From: Linepithema humile
Lineage: Eukaryota; Arthropoda; Insecta; Hymenoptera; Formicidae
Direction: 5' to 3'
Length of the DNA: 64,000 bases
Assembly (NCBI RefSeq): GCF_040581485.1
Contig: NC_090134.1
Span: 17,103,501 to 17,167,500 of the forward strand
Shown: piece by piece, positions 12,490-25,000 of the stretch
Numbering within the stretch: the first letter of the stretch is position 1
How the letters are laid out: every line of letters starts with the position of its first letter
Notes under the pieces: generated by a model
Databases searched by the model: none
Told to the model about the DNA's origin: nothing
The model's input: only the letters and a program-made list of their open reading frames with translations
Made by a program: the position numbers and the translations under genes

Positions 12490-14889
12490 AGCCGGGTGAG
12501 AGAGGAGCTCCTGGAGAACGAGGATCGGAAGGTCAATTAGGACCGCCTGGTATTCCTGGTAGAGATGGAACACCTGGATTACAAGGATCGCCTGGAAATA
12601 GAGGTCAGACCGGATTACCGGGACTCGAAGGGCCGCCGGGTCGCAGTATTAGCGAGGTGGAGATTCGTGATATTTGCGCCAGTGTACTGAGAGGTGATTT
12701 ATCACTCATGGTAGAACCGTTCCTGGAAATATTACAATTTAGTTATAATTCAACCAAATTTAATTGATCGGATCGTCTATTTTTTTTTCTACTTTTATCT
12801 TTAGAGACAAAGGGTTATTTAATCTTCGGTTAACTTTAATTGAAGTTTAGAGAAATAATCCTACCTCAACCATCTCATTGAAAAATACTCGCGCTGAAAT
12901 AAAAAATGTGAAATGTGATTGTGCTATTTTTACATACAAGGCTAACATATAAATTATCTCGCGATTCTTTTTCTTTTTATTGTCGCTTATATACATACAG
13001 AACGGATAACCGAAATCACAACATTGATGCAAGGCCCACCCGGTCCACCAGGCCGAGGCCGTCCAGGTCGTTCTGGATCACCCGGCCCTCAGGGTCGTCC
13101 AGGTATATCCCCACCTCGTCAGGATTGCCGATCTTTATCGCTTTTTATTTGTGCTCGGCACGATATTAATCGCATTAAAGATCAGCTACTGTCGTAGGTT
13201 TTTTTGTTAGTTTAGAGACGAATCTTGGACGTAGAGCGGAACGCTAGGACCCTAGGTCGAGATGAAACATTTGACAAGCAACATTGTTGTAATAGCCTCA
13301 CGATCTAAACGCTTGAAGCACCATCATCATCATCATCGTCCTTGCGTAGATTTATATAGTACATGAGAATGGCGTGATTTATCATGACACTTAACGGTAT
13401 TGACGGTTCGATCGGGACTAATGATCCCGGCGTTGCCGTTACGTCCATAAAGATAATGGTATACTGGCATGTGTCACAGAGAGGCTGAAAGAACTAACAG
13501 AGGGTCTACGAGGGCTACCCGGATTGCCAGGACCGGCTCGACACGGCCGTCCCGGTCGAGTCGGAGCGCAGGGCATTCCAGGTACCTACTGCTCGAAACA
13601 GTGTATTCCTCTGGAATGTCTGGAAAGTGACCTGTTCGGAATAATGGAAGCTTCTCTCGCACGCATGCGACGAATAGATTAATCAAGTAATTGCACTAAT
13701 CGTTTCATCAAATTCTAATGCTATTAACATATTTTAAAAGCAAATTTTTAAAGCAGTACATGCTTTATACATCTTCATAAGCAAAACAAGTTTATTTATC
13801 TTCAATTTTATCATGAATTCTTATATTTAATCTGTCTTCGGTTATAAAGAGCTGTAACTGCTTTAAGAAACGCCTGTATAATAAACCAATAAAAATTTAC
13901 ATAAATGCATGATGCATTAATAATATAACAGTATTTTATAAATACTTTTATCGCTTTTTATATAATTGCAAAAATTTCTTAATTTTAATTAATGCTATTT
14001 TTAATCATTCAGGCGATCAAGGACCACCGGGATTTCCAGGAGAACGTGGATTCGTCGGTTTACCGGGTCCGCAAGGTCCTTCTGGACCGCAAGGATCACC
14101 TGGCGAACGTGGAGAAAAAGGAGACAGGGGTCTCGAAGGCGTCGGTATAGAAGGTCCGACTGGCCCACCAGGTTTACCAGGTTAAAAAGGATTATTAACA
14201 ATAAAAAGATATTATAGAAATATTCAAGGTTGCTAAGATTCTGATCATGTTTTATAACAGGACCTCCTGGTAATGATGGTATTGGTCTACCTGGAACACA
14301 GGGAGACAGGGGAGAGCCAGGCAGACCAGGTAAAAAAATAACATTGTTTTATGAATAGCTTGCAGAATAACTAAACTATTTTTTTCATCGATATCTGTAT
14401 ATCATTTTATATATAAAACACGTTTTTAGCAATCTATAATTCATGAGATTTTGAAATACACATCTATTTATAATTTCATGCAATAAAAAATTCAAAGAAT
14501 TATAATGTACACATATATAATGCATATCACTGATGTAAATTTTATACATGTGTGTTTCATTCATATGTGTTTGTCACAATGTACATTTTAATTTGTCAAA
14601 TGTTCTCTGCATTACAGAGAGTACGTAAAAGTATAAATAGAATTCTAATGTCTTCTTTGTTATATAGGACACATAAAAGTATAAATAGAATTCTATTTTG
14701 AATTCTGTCATGAATTATAGATCGGCTAAAGTAAGATTAAAATAATAACTTAATACCATTAACTTGATAGGAATTCCTGGTATAAGAGGAGTGGCAGGAC
14801 CGCAGGGACCACCTGGATTTTGTGAATTCTGCAATTATCCTAGCAGCAATTACTTGCAGTATAATCGTGGTAACACCAAAGGACCCTGA
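6090..14889 (+). CDS. COL9A1: Type IX-like FACIT collagen (collagen alpha-1(IX)-like)
   Basis: Secreted fibril-associated collagen. Exons: 6090-6138, 6217-6427, 6683-6899, 8176-8346, 8856-8927, 8997-9080, 9357-9464, 9546-9662, 10244-10430, 11251-11493, 11592-11770, 11865-12026, 12189-12392, 12492-12693, 13001-13102, 13480-13581, 14013-14180, 14261-14329, 14771-14889. All junctions keep frame, giving 921 aa, or about 887 if exons 15 and 16 are alternatives. Residues 1-16 are a signal peptide. About 20-240 is a thrombospondin-N domain with the FACIT signatures LFDKSWHKV and MQWMVLNCDPTRAERETC. Gly-X-Y blocks with interruptions follow. An NC2-like break is at about 719-747 (EVEIRDICASVLR). The last exon ends GFCEFCNYP...TKGP, the type IX alpha-1 style tail. 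The thrombospondin-N signatures, NC2 position and tail fit alpha-1(IX) better than multiplexin, and no endostatin domain is present. Uncertain points: the exon 10/11 junction (weak GTTCGT donor; exon 11 could start earlier) and exon 6. Confidence 0.88.
7672..7872 (+). repeat. Intronic repeat, copy 1 (collagen intron 3)
   Basis: Starts TCTATTTATAATTTCATA and includes TAGAATTCTATTCTGAATTT followed by GTAGATCATCTAAAG. It aligns in the same orientation with 14463-14733 in a later intron of the same gene. Probably a short interspersed element or an old intronic duplication. Confidence 0.45.
8577..8602. repeat. Perfect 11-bp hairpin in collagen intron 4
   Basis: AATTAAGTAGC and GCTACTTAATT flank a 4-base loop (CCTC). 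It is intronic, and no function is visible. Confidence 0.35.
12461..12488 (+). repeat. A28 homopolymer at collagen exon 14 acceptor
   Basis: Twenty-eight A lie directly before CAG at the intron 13/exon 14 boundary (exon starts 12492). The intron is only 99 nt, and the usual pyrimidine tract is absent. Confidence 0.9.
13001..13581 (+). repeat. Tandemly duplicated collagen exons 15 and 16
   Basis: Exon 15 (13001-13102) and exon 16 (13480-13581) are both 102 nt, both phase 1 to phase 1. Both encode 35 residues of the same layout: ER(I/L)xE(I/L)T, eleven residues before the first Gly triplet, then eight triplet units ending in PG. The adjacent exons look like duplicates of the NC2-to-helix junction. 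Either could be spliced alone or both together without changing frame. Exon 16 could instead start at 13501 (second AG), also in frame. Confidence 0.7.
14463..14733 (+). repeat. Intronic repeat, copy 2 (collagen intron 18)
   Basis: Starts TCTATTTATAATTTCATG and ends near TAGAATTCTATTTTGAATTC and ATAGATCGGCTAAAG, a diverged copy of 7672-7872. It also contains an internal direct repeat, AAAAGTATAAATAGAATTCT, at about 14627 and 14677. Confidence 0.45.
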
Positions 14890-17800
14890 TAATAATAAAT
14901 ATAAAAATTTCCATACAGCAAAAACATAGTGTGAAAAACACATAATAATTTGATATGCTTTCTGATCTAATTATTTACAGTTTGGCATTCAGCATCAAAT
15001 TACAAATTTCTACAGGTCTTTCGCAGATCACTGCTATATATTTTTCAATTACGAGTTAATTATGACTAACCTCAAACTGTCAATGTATTATTTAATAAAA
15101 CTTACTTTTGATATAGCTGCTTATCGATGCATTATTATTAGATTGATATAAAAAAGTCTCTTTCTTTCTTTTTCTCTCAAAGCTTTGTGTTAATTGCTAA
15201 TTAATGTAATAATACAGATAGTCGCGCGGTCTTGAAAGATTTGAATCCGTCGCACATATCGACGCATAACATCGCGGTCCGATTCTTCGTTCTTCCGTTC
15301 ACAGTGGCGACGGCGCCACCGACGGGTCGTCGGAAATATCGGGAATCAGTGGTGGCCAGTGATGGCCGCGGAATTCGCGACGTGCGTCGGGTCGAGGTTC
15401 AAGCGGCGAGCTTGTTTATCGTGACGTCGTCCCGGCGAGAATCCCGCCTCGTCCGGTCGCGTAAAATCGGAATTCGCTCGCGGAGGGAGTTGATCGCGCG
15501 TGCATCACGAACGGACCAGTATTCTGGTGAAGCGAAGCATACGTTCCGTTTGATAAAACTGCTCCCATGGCTGCGGATAGTTCTGTACAAACCTGCGGCT
15601 AATCGTGACGAATATCGTATGCGCCACGAAAGTATCTGTTTGAATAACAATTATTTTTTCCCTTCGGCTCGTTTTGTCTCGTGATACAATGATGAGGTGG
15701 GAGTGAAGAAAGTACGAGAGAGGGTTTTCGAAGAATACGAGACAACTCCACGCCCCGGTACCCCTTACGTTGGTACCCTTTTTTTCTCGCTGAAGACACG
15801 CGCGCAGAGAGCGCCCCAGGTAGCATAAGCAGGTAGACAAATAGATAAATCGACCGATAGAACAGATTAGATGTATAAGATATGTTTTTTTATCGATAGT
15901 TTTTCCATCTTTTTCACGTCTTTTTCTGTTTGCTCAATATTCTGTTTGAATATTCAATGTATATTTATATCCTTTTGAATACAAAAAATATAGAACAAAT
16001 AAAAGCTGATCCGTAAAAGCATCGCAAATCCTATTCAAAACTTGAGATAATGTTAATTTTTAATGGAGTTAAACATAAATGAAAACAATTATGATAGTAA
16101 ATTAGTAAAGTTGGATATAGTTAATAACCATTATATCCTAATTATCGTTCATTAAACATTGCTAAAATCGTTGCTCAACAATTCAAATAATATATTTTAT
16201 ACATTAACGTTTTATACATATTTTGAATATTTTATAATAGCACTTTTATATAAAGTTTATATTGACCTATGCGCTCAGACTCTTATTGCAGATTTAGCAT
16301 TAAATTATGTTAAGTGATAGCTAGATATTAATAGGCATTAAATTATGTTAAGTGATAGCTAGATATTGACAGGTATTAAATTATTAATGGTGATGTAAAT
16401 CATAAAGTTAGTTATTTATTAATACACTATTTGATTTTGACATTGCTTAAAAAAATTAATCATCAATTTTATCTATTTAATAAGAAAATGAGATTAATTT
16501 CATAAAAATAAAGAGCCAGATTCAGCGCTTAATGCAATAACATAGAAAACAAAAGTATTAATGATACTTTTGATGTTGATTTTAATGCGTAAACTATGCT
16601 TGTGCTTTAAAAAAAAATTTTTAAGAGTGACAGTGCAATTAATCAACGAGAAGATTCTTTTACCATATTAAATGGAACTTTAAAGAATGTTCTTTTGAAC
16701 TTGCTCAATTAGAAACTTACCCTATACATATTGATCCTATACATTAATCTTCTGTGCAAATATAAATTGAAGTCCATAAATCTATTCTTTACAGTTACAA
16801 TATATACACGCACAATTTGCACTTTCTGTTCCTAAAATAATAAAAAATCGAATATTAGATATATAATATTTGTAGGCAGAGCGAGGAAAGAGAAAAAAAA
16901 ATAACAAAAAATACAGTTGAAAAAGACAGAACCCCTATACTGCTAAAAAAAATATAAAAATAAAGGGAATTTTTCGATTTCTAAAACAATTGAAGATGTC
17001 CTTTTACTTTTTAACTTTCACCCTTATGTGAGTAACATACATCTATTATGCTAATGAAAGTTTTAGAGACATATTACGTATAGCAAACATAAAATACATA
17101 ACAGTACATCAAAATGCTTTATACCGTGATCTTGACCTTCGAAATGGTACCGGTTTTGATTCTTTTTACCATTACGCCGTTTCAGAAGTCACAACCAAAT
17201 GTCCGTTACAAACGTTATAAAAAAAATTTCTCAAGGATCTGAAGTTGGCCGCGCCTTTTAGCCGCTCCATTTCGCGCGTTCCTTCAAACGTGTCCGACCG
17301 CCCGGCGTTCCCTTCCCGACCATTCCTTCGTTTCTTTGACCGATCTTACATTCCCCCCACCTGGCCCACTTATCGTATTGATTCAAACTTGGGCATCCGC
17401 GTTTACTTCCCTCATTCCATTGAACCCATCAGCCAATATTCCTTTATTACTTCCTGATAGGTCTATTTCGGCCTATTCCGCTACAATCTCGATCAATTAT
17501 TAAGAACGATTGATCGATGTGATACGCGATAGTATATTCCGAAAAAGTAGAGTATCTGTTTTTATTTTTTTACTTCCTTGAAGAACATAAAAATTTTTAT
17601 ACAATACATAATTATGTTGAAAAAGTTAAGTAATATATTCAGAGAAAAATTAGATATTAAAAAATTGAAAGAATAGAATTATTTTAACATTAAAATTGCA
17701 GGTAATAAAATTTTTATGCCAAAAATAACAAATTATTTTAATTAAGATTATTGCAAACAAATCAATCTCCTGTTGTTTGTTATATCGCAAAATTAAATTA

Positions 17801-19006
17801 TCTAAAATACAATTCTAAATAACATAAACGTAAAAAAAGATATAAATTGTAGTACGAAATTGTTAGACAAAAATAATTGCACCTGGATGATGGACGGTCA
17901 GTTTTAAATCAATTACATCTTTGGGTATCGACGTTTATTAACTGGGTCAGTTGTTTACGTAAAGCGGATTATATTGCTACAGTTGAACAACTCTGAATTA
18001 AATCTCTTTCCCAAACCTAAACTGGGTATAAAGCTTTGTGTTTTCATATAAAAAAAATCTGAAATAAAAAGATAAATGCAATTGAATGGCAATGCTTATA
18101 ACAGAAAGAATACTAATATAATAAACAGAATAAATAATCATGTATGTCTGATAGTTCATTAGCAGTAATTCTATTTTCTTTTTAACGATATTCAAATATC
18201 TTCCGCAAAAAAATATATCAAATAAAATAAAAAATATACATACCTTGTATTTGAAAAATATATTTACGGTATTTTATTCTATCATAGATTCTCATGTAAG
18301 TCCGGGCAACAGTTAAAAATCTCTACTCGTTAATAATGCCGCACTAAATCGTTGCATGCTTTAGTAAGAGATAAATGCATCGCGTGTACTCTCTAATTGT
18401 CACTAATTAACTCTGTCTTAGCTCTAGCTAGTCTATCCTGAGTTGATGATAAATAGTCTTATTCTCGCGATCACAATGCAACATGACGTCTCTTACAAGC
18501 TAGCAGCTACGAATTAAGAGCAGCTTCGTTAGTTAGACGTCTGCCTACACCGTACTGAGTATTCCTTCAAATTAAAGTGGAATATATTGTTTGAAGTGAT
18601 TAGACCTACAAAAGAAAAATAAACAGAATTAGATTAAATTAAATGACTTTTTTCTAATATATTGCATTACGGATACTGCTAAAAAATGCAATTAATTTTG
18701 GTCATCACTATTTTAACACGAGGCGCAAATTAATTCTCTTTTATTTGCCTCATTTAAAATCTAATATTCTGGCGCAACGCAAAATTGCTCCGAAATGTTT
18801 GTTAAAAAGCACACAAATCACGGTGTGTAGTGAGCCTGCGATTAATCATTCAGTGGCCTTCGCTTTGCGTGTATTCGTTGATCTTTTATGCCATGCATAA
18901 ATTTACGACTCATCTAAAAAAAACTTGATCTCAAGCGCAGAATTATATCGTTCGGAACGGCAATAGTCGCTATGAGCGATCGCGAAGGAATGTAGAAGAA
19001 GAATCA
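14890..19006. other. Intergenic between collagen and dystrobrevin
   Basis: 3' UTR of the collagen gene (AATAAA near 14895 and another near 15091), then mostly AT-rich sequence. At 15230-15840 there is a GC-rich island with a possible donor (CCCCAG|GTAGCA near 15819) that could be a 5' noncoding exon of dystrobrevin, but nothing ties it to that gene. Frames that are open there (for example 15232-15684) have no protein-like signal. I see no RNA gene. Confidence 0.45.
16297..16390. repeat. 38-bp tandem repeat, about 2.4 copies
   Basis: The unit starts GCATTAAATTATGTTAAGTG and repeats with period 38 (16297, 16335, partly 16373). It is intergenic. Confidence 0.75.
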
Positions 19007-22000
19007 ATGGAAGGAATAATCCGTTTATTCTGTGCAGCGAACATGGCCGAGGAAGGTGCGGGTGGATCAGGAAACGGGAGCAGCGGCGAGACGAGTCGTT
19101 TGCAGCTCCTGCAGGAGATGCGGCAGCAGAACTTTGACACCATTCGATTTGCGTCGTATCGCACCGCCTGCAAGTTGAGATTTATTCAGAAAAAAGTACA
19201 TCGTAAGTGTCCTCGACTTAAATAAACACTTAATTTTATCGTACTTACACAAGAATGAATGATGAAGTCCGAATCTTTGTCACCTATTATGTAGATATTC
19301 CAGGATATTTCTAAAACATGAATTTTTTCACATTTTATACAATCATACTTATACTGATACAATCATACTTATACTTTTTTGTTTTTTGTTTTATCCATAC
19401 CTGTGTTAATGTATACATTATTATATGCAGTGCACAACGTCGATATATGGAATGTAATCGAGGCATTTCGGGAAAACGGTCTAAATACGTTGGAGCCGTC
19501 GAGCACATTAGGAGTATCCAGACTGGAAACGTTGCTGTCTTCCTTGTTTCACGCGCTGAACAAAAGGGTGCCAGTATCCCAGCAGTCTAAAGTCGACGCA
19601 ACCACGGCGTTGCTGATGAACTGGCTATTAGCTGCTTATACTAGCGGGTATGCTAAAAATATACTGAAACGATTGATTGAGATTTTAACTTGATTATTGA
19701 CATCTGGTTAAGCTGAGCAATTTTTTTTTCAGGGAGAACAACAAAATATCTGTATTTTCGGTGAAGGTAGCTCTAGCGACGTTATGTGCGGGAAAGCTTA
19801 TGGATAAATTTCGATGTAAGCCACTAATAACTTAATCGATGGTTGAGCAAGCTCGTTAACAAAATTTCTCCTCGCAGATATATATTCGCAAATATCCGAC
19901 AGCAACGGACACATGATACACTGGAGGTTTGCTGATTATCTGAAGGAAGTTCTAGCTTTGACCGCGGCGGTTTACGAATCCCCATCGTTTGGATATTCCG
20001 ACGGCCTCGCTAACTCCATTTTCCCCGCGGTATGTGTGCAATGTATTTGCCAACTACTTAACAGGCCAACGATATAATAATACGGATAATGCGGTATGTG
20101 CAGAATTCCAAAGTCACCGTAAACGACTTCCTCGATACGCTCATGTCGGATCCTGGACCGCACTGCTTAATCTGGTTGCCGTTGTATCACAGGATGGCGG
20201 CAGTAGAAACAGGTGGCGACGCAGGATTTAAATAAGCCGATTAAAGTTAATCATTAACAGATAGTTCACGTAATCTTCTATGTTTTCAGTGGCCCATCCT
20301 ATTATGTGCGATGCGTGCCACAGAGAGAATTTCACCGGATTCAGATACAGATGCCAAAAATGCCATTCGTATCAGCTATGTCAAGACTGTTTCTGGCGCG
20401 GTAAAGTTTCTGGAACTCATAATAACGATCACGAAACGAGAGAGTACAGTAGTTTTGTATGTATTATTTATTGTTCATATATTCCGAAAATTTTAAACCT
20501 TACATTATTTTTGATGGTGTGATTTTTGTTGGCAGAAATCGCCCAGCAAACAAATTGGCCATTCTTTGCGAAAGAGCTTCAGATGCGTGCCCGAAAAGGG
20601 GAAGAACAGTCTACCGCGGTTTCCGGAACAGCCTGAAAAGACATTAGATCTGTCACATATAGTGTTAGTATTTATATCATTCGCATAATTCTGTTTACCT
20701 CTTAGCGTAATTTTACAATCCAAAAATAAATTTACTACATTCCAGCCCACCGTCACCTTTACCATCTCACAACGGTTTTCCAGATCCAGGATTTATGGCT
20801 CCATTTGATTCAGGATCGATGGACAGCCGTTCGACCTTGAGGAGGTAAGCACGAGCAAAGTTGTTCCTTATGCACAATTTATTTGCCTTTTGCCATTTGC
20901 GTGCAGACGTCATGCTTTACTTATTCCTTTTGTATATCGTCCAGTATGGACAGTTCAAGACTGGACGATGAACATAAATTAATAGCACGATATGCACAAA
21001 GGTTGGCACAAGAAGCTAGGACTATGGTAAGTTTTTTAACATTTTACATACTCATTTTACCCTTACCGTTCTACACAGCTACGCGCGCGTTCTAATTTGC
21101 TTTGACATTAAAGCGCGAGTGTTGTCAGCTATTCTGATTCATTAAATATGCAAAGGCCGTGAAAGCCAATTAAGCCGTTCTGTCGTTTCGCGACTCGTGC
21201 TCACTTGCCGGCACTAATGTTAATTTCATAACTGCTTCGTTAACAGCCTCGTACAGCGTCCAGAATGTCCCAGGCAGACCAAACTGTAAGTACACATCGT
21301 TTAGAATATCGTTAAAAGTTCCGCGCTGCATATAGTTTCATATGAGATAATATTTCTGATTACAGGGTAGAGCGCCGTCGGATGCGAACTTGGCGTCGTT
21401 GGATGCATCGCGAGCGCAGCGTGAGCTAATATCACAGTTAGAGGCGAAGAACAAGGAAATAATGCGCGAGATAGCAAGGTTAAGGTATACCTGTGTCGTT
21501 TATATTCCTTTATATCAAGCCTAAACCTCGATTTCATCCTGTTGACCCATCCTAGGATCACGCATGTTCAGAACGTTTTGTTTCGCTTTGTGTCACCTTG
21601 GTTGCATAGCTCGCACTATGAAATAAAGAGAAAACAATACATATTTATATACTGTCGATGAATAATAATGACAAAAATTACAATTCGCGTTTGAATGATA
21701 AAACAAATTTGTTAATGTCAATCATTCTTGTCACCAATCTCTCTCGGATTGATGTACTCATTAGATTCATATACTAATATTACATCAACCACACGTCACA
21801 CCGCTTTACATTAAAGTCAGTGGAGTGGAATATTATTACGTACTTATATAAAGCGCGTGATACATATTCCGCTCCCTTGTGTTGAATGCCTGAAAATGTT
21901 TCAAGAAACATTTTATCCTCACTGCAGAAGGCAACAGGAAATAGAAGCTGCGGGTTTGGAGAATCCGGCGTTAATGTCGGAATTGCGAGCTTTGAGACAG

Positions 22001-25000
22001 AGAAAGGATGAACTGGAGACACATCTGGCCACGTTGCAAGATTCCAGGAGGCAATTGATGGTACAACTAGAAGGTCTAATGAAAATGCTAAAGGTATTTT
22101 TACAAACATTATTCTTCTCCCTTGCATATTTATAAAATTTTAACGTCATAAAATAGTCTGAGGTTTAACACAACTCACTGTTTCATAAAAAACGAGAAAA
22201 AATGTCAAAGCTACACATTGTTTTTATTGTTTTCACTCAATTAGAAACAATCAATAATGTAACGCGAATTATTCCAATAGAACCACCAAGCGTCGCCGCG
22301 ATCAACACCGAACAGTTCACCGCGGAGTACGAAGTCGCCACCTTTGCCACCCGGTGCTATTCCGAGCAGCAGGTCGGCACCGCCGACTCCCGGTGGGCCC
22401 TTGTCCACAACACCTCAACAACAACAGCAACAGCAACAACAGCAGCAGCAGCAACAGCAACAACATCAGCAACATCAGCAGCAACAAACGCCGCAACAAA
22501 TATCTCAGAGCTATCAAAATCCTGTTCCGACGACGGTGGCTAATGTGCAAGGCAACGCTATACTCGGCACGATACAGAATCCTATTCCAGATAGCTTATC
22601 GTGCGTTGGAGGCGATGTAAGGTAGGCAAGCATGTACAAAAAGAGAATATAATATAGAAAAAAAAGATCAAACTTTTTGCAACGTGAAAAGAGTACAGAA
22701 CGAATAGAGAAAATTGTAAACTGACACACGTGATTTATACATAGAAGAATATCACATAGTTAAATATTTCTTGGTCTATTTTCAAACGCAAATTTCACAA
22801 ATCTATTTACATTCCAAATGTACATAAAAATATTTTAATAATCTAGACATTAAATTAAATCGTGCAGCTAAATAGATATTAATTATATTTGCAATAATGC
22901 AAAATGAGATATCGCTTCCGTACAAATTTGGGATAGCAATTGTACGCTATACATCACATTGCATTTAGTCCTTCCAAATTATTATCAACAAAGTAAATGA
23001 TTATTCATAGTGTAAGAGAAAATCGACTTTGAGACAGAAACGCTCATAAATCAGATTTATTGCTTATATGTGAAGTGTATATCCAGATCATATACCCAGT
23101 TTATTCCAAATACTAATTTTTCTGGCAATATTATCGTAGCGATCGGAATAGAGAAACTACTATGCACATTATTCGATTACTTCACGATTAGTTGAAAAAT
23201 CCTAAAATTCTCCTGCATGCAAATATAAGATACTTTTAATTAAGCTAGTATTAAGACTAATGTGGCACTAGCGCGAGATAAATTTGAGGCAATGAGTACC
23301 TCGTGAGATGTTACTTAAATCGTCAGATCTATATCGATTTATAAGTATATATATATATTATATATATAGTAGAGGTATTTGTACATCCATGTCATACCGC
23401 TTTTACCCCTGTTTTAATAATTTTTTTTTTAAGTTACATTAGGTTTGATATAAGTTTCTTATATGGGTATCTCTTTCAGTTTGCTATCATTATTATATAG
23501 TCATTTGTTAAACATATTATTTATGTACAGTACAAAAGCAGCTACCCTATAAGGAAAGTATTGATGCGTTGGATATAAGTTTGACGCGTACGAGTTACCC
23601 ATCCAATCCTTCCCCGCTAAGCTTGTGTAAAACACCATCTATCTTTTAAACATTGTTATTTTGTATTTATCATGCAAGCGTTGCGACATGTAAATATACC
23701 GTCCTGCAAGTAATGTAATAACCAAGCGTGGCAAATATTTAAACCAACTGACAAAGTATTTGCGATGCGTTTATAACTTCGCCATATCGATATAATTTTT
23801 GTTAGATACAGTATCTCGTTACGCGAGAATCCAGTAAATACCACAGTTTACCCGAAATCGTGCATGTGTGTACTGTTATAATCGGTAACTTGCTAATTTT
23901 AATTTAAAACTTTGTAGATGCTTGTATGTTTTGATCGCCATAGTGATCACTATAGTGAAGCGAATGTGTAAAAATTATAAGTGGAACGATAATGCTTGTG
24001 CAATAAAAGTTGCATGCTGCAATTTCTGTTTAAAAAGATTTTTTATTTGAAAGTTGCTTCGCGCCAAGAAAATAGAGATTTTCGATGTCAGGTCTGCGTT
24101 CAGGACAAACAGCTTACCAGGGAGCGGTTCGAGCAGTGCCAATAATAGTTTGGGCCGATCTCTGAGAAACGACTTACTGGTAGCTGCCGACAGCGTTACT
24201 AATGCCATGTCAACGCTTGTGAGGGAATTAAACTCAGGTATGTTGAATAATAAATGCGTTACAAAATCGAGTATCAGAAAAGATTGATAAATTGGACGTA
24301 GTTGTGTAAACAGAAGTTGACTTGAAAATATTTGGATTATAGAAAACAATTAGGCAAAAATGTATTAAAATTAAATAATGTCTAATATTTTTAGAACATC
24401 AAATCGTTTGTAAAAGTGACAAAATCTACATCAACCAAATGTAAAATATGAAATAGAGATTATTTCATTTTGCTTGATAAAACTATGTCCAATTGTGCTT
24501 ATAGTTTTAAATAGCGTAACTATACAACACTGCTCAATTTGTTATTTTTCTTCTTAGTATGTTAAACTCATTACATAGTTGACATATTAATATCGCAGAA
24601 ATATAGGTATTACTATCTCAGACTGAAGGTAATTTTTATGAGGCAATAGTTAGCGCCTCCTGAGTTCTACAGATCAATTTGATACTGCAAGCTTAGCTAC
24701 GAAGTATCTGTTAGCATCTATTGCCGCGTTTTTAGCTGGTAGCATGTTAGTAATACGGATTATAAGCGATTTCATCAGTGGAGCCGTAAATATGTCAAAT
24801 TCAATTGTCTCGGAAGTGAGGTGAGCATTAGACAAACTGATTTGCATTCACCGGATTTATCATGCGTAGCAGTTTACAACAAAGTCATTCATCTATATTA
24901 CTACTGTTTATTATTATTGCTACTATTTTTACTCTTGCTACTTTTATTATTATCACTCTCATACCACCACCACCATACTACATATAAATGTATATATTAA

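Noticed and set aside
13474..13686. Minus-strand frame over collagen exon 16
   Set aside because: Antisense shadow of the Gly-X-Y exon.
15232..15684. 150-codon frame in a GC-rich island
   Set aside because: All frames on both strands are partly open here; no domain and no conserved start. More likely a noncoding exon or promoter island.
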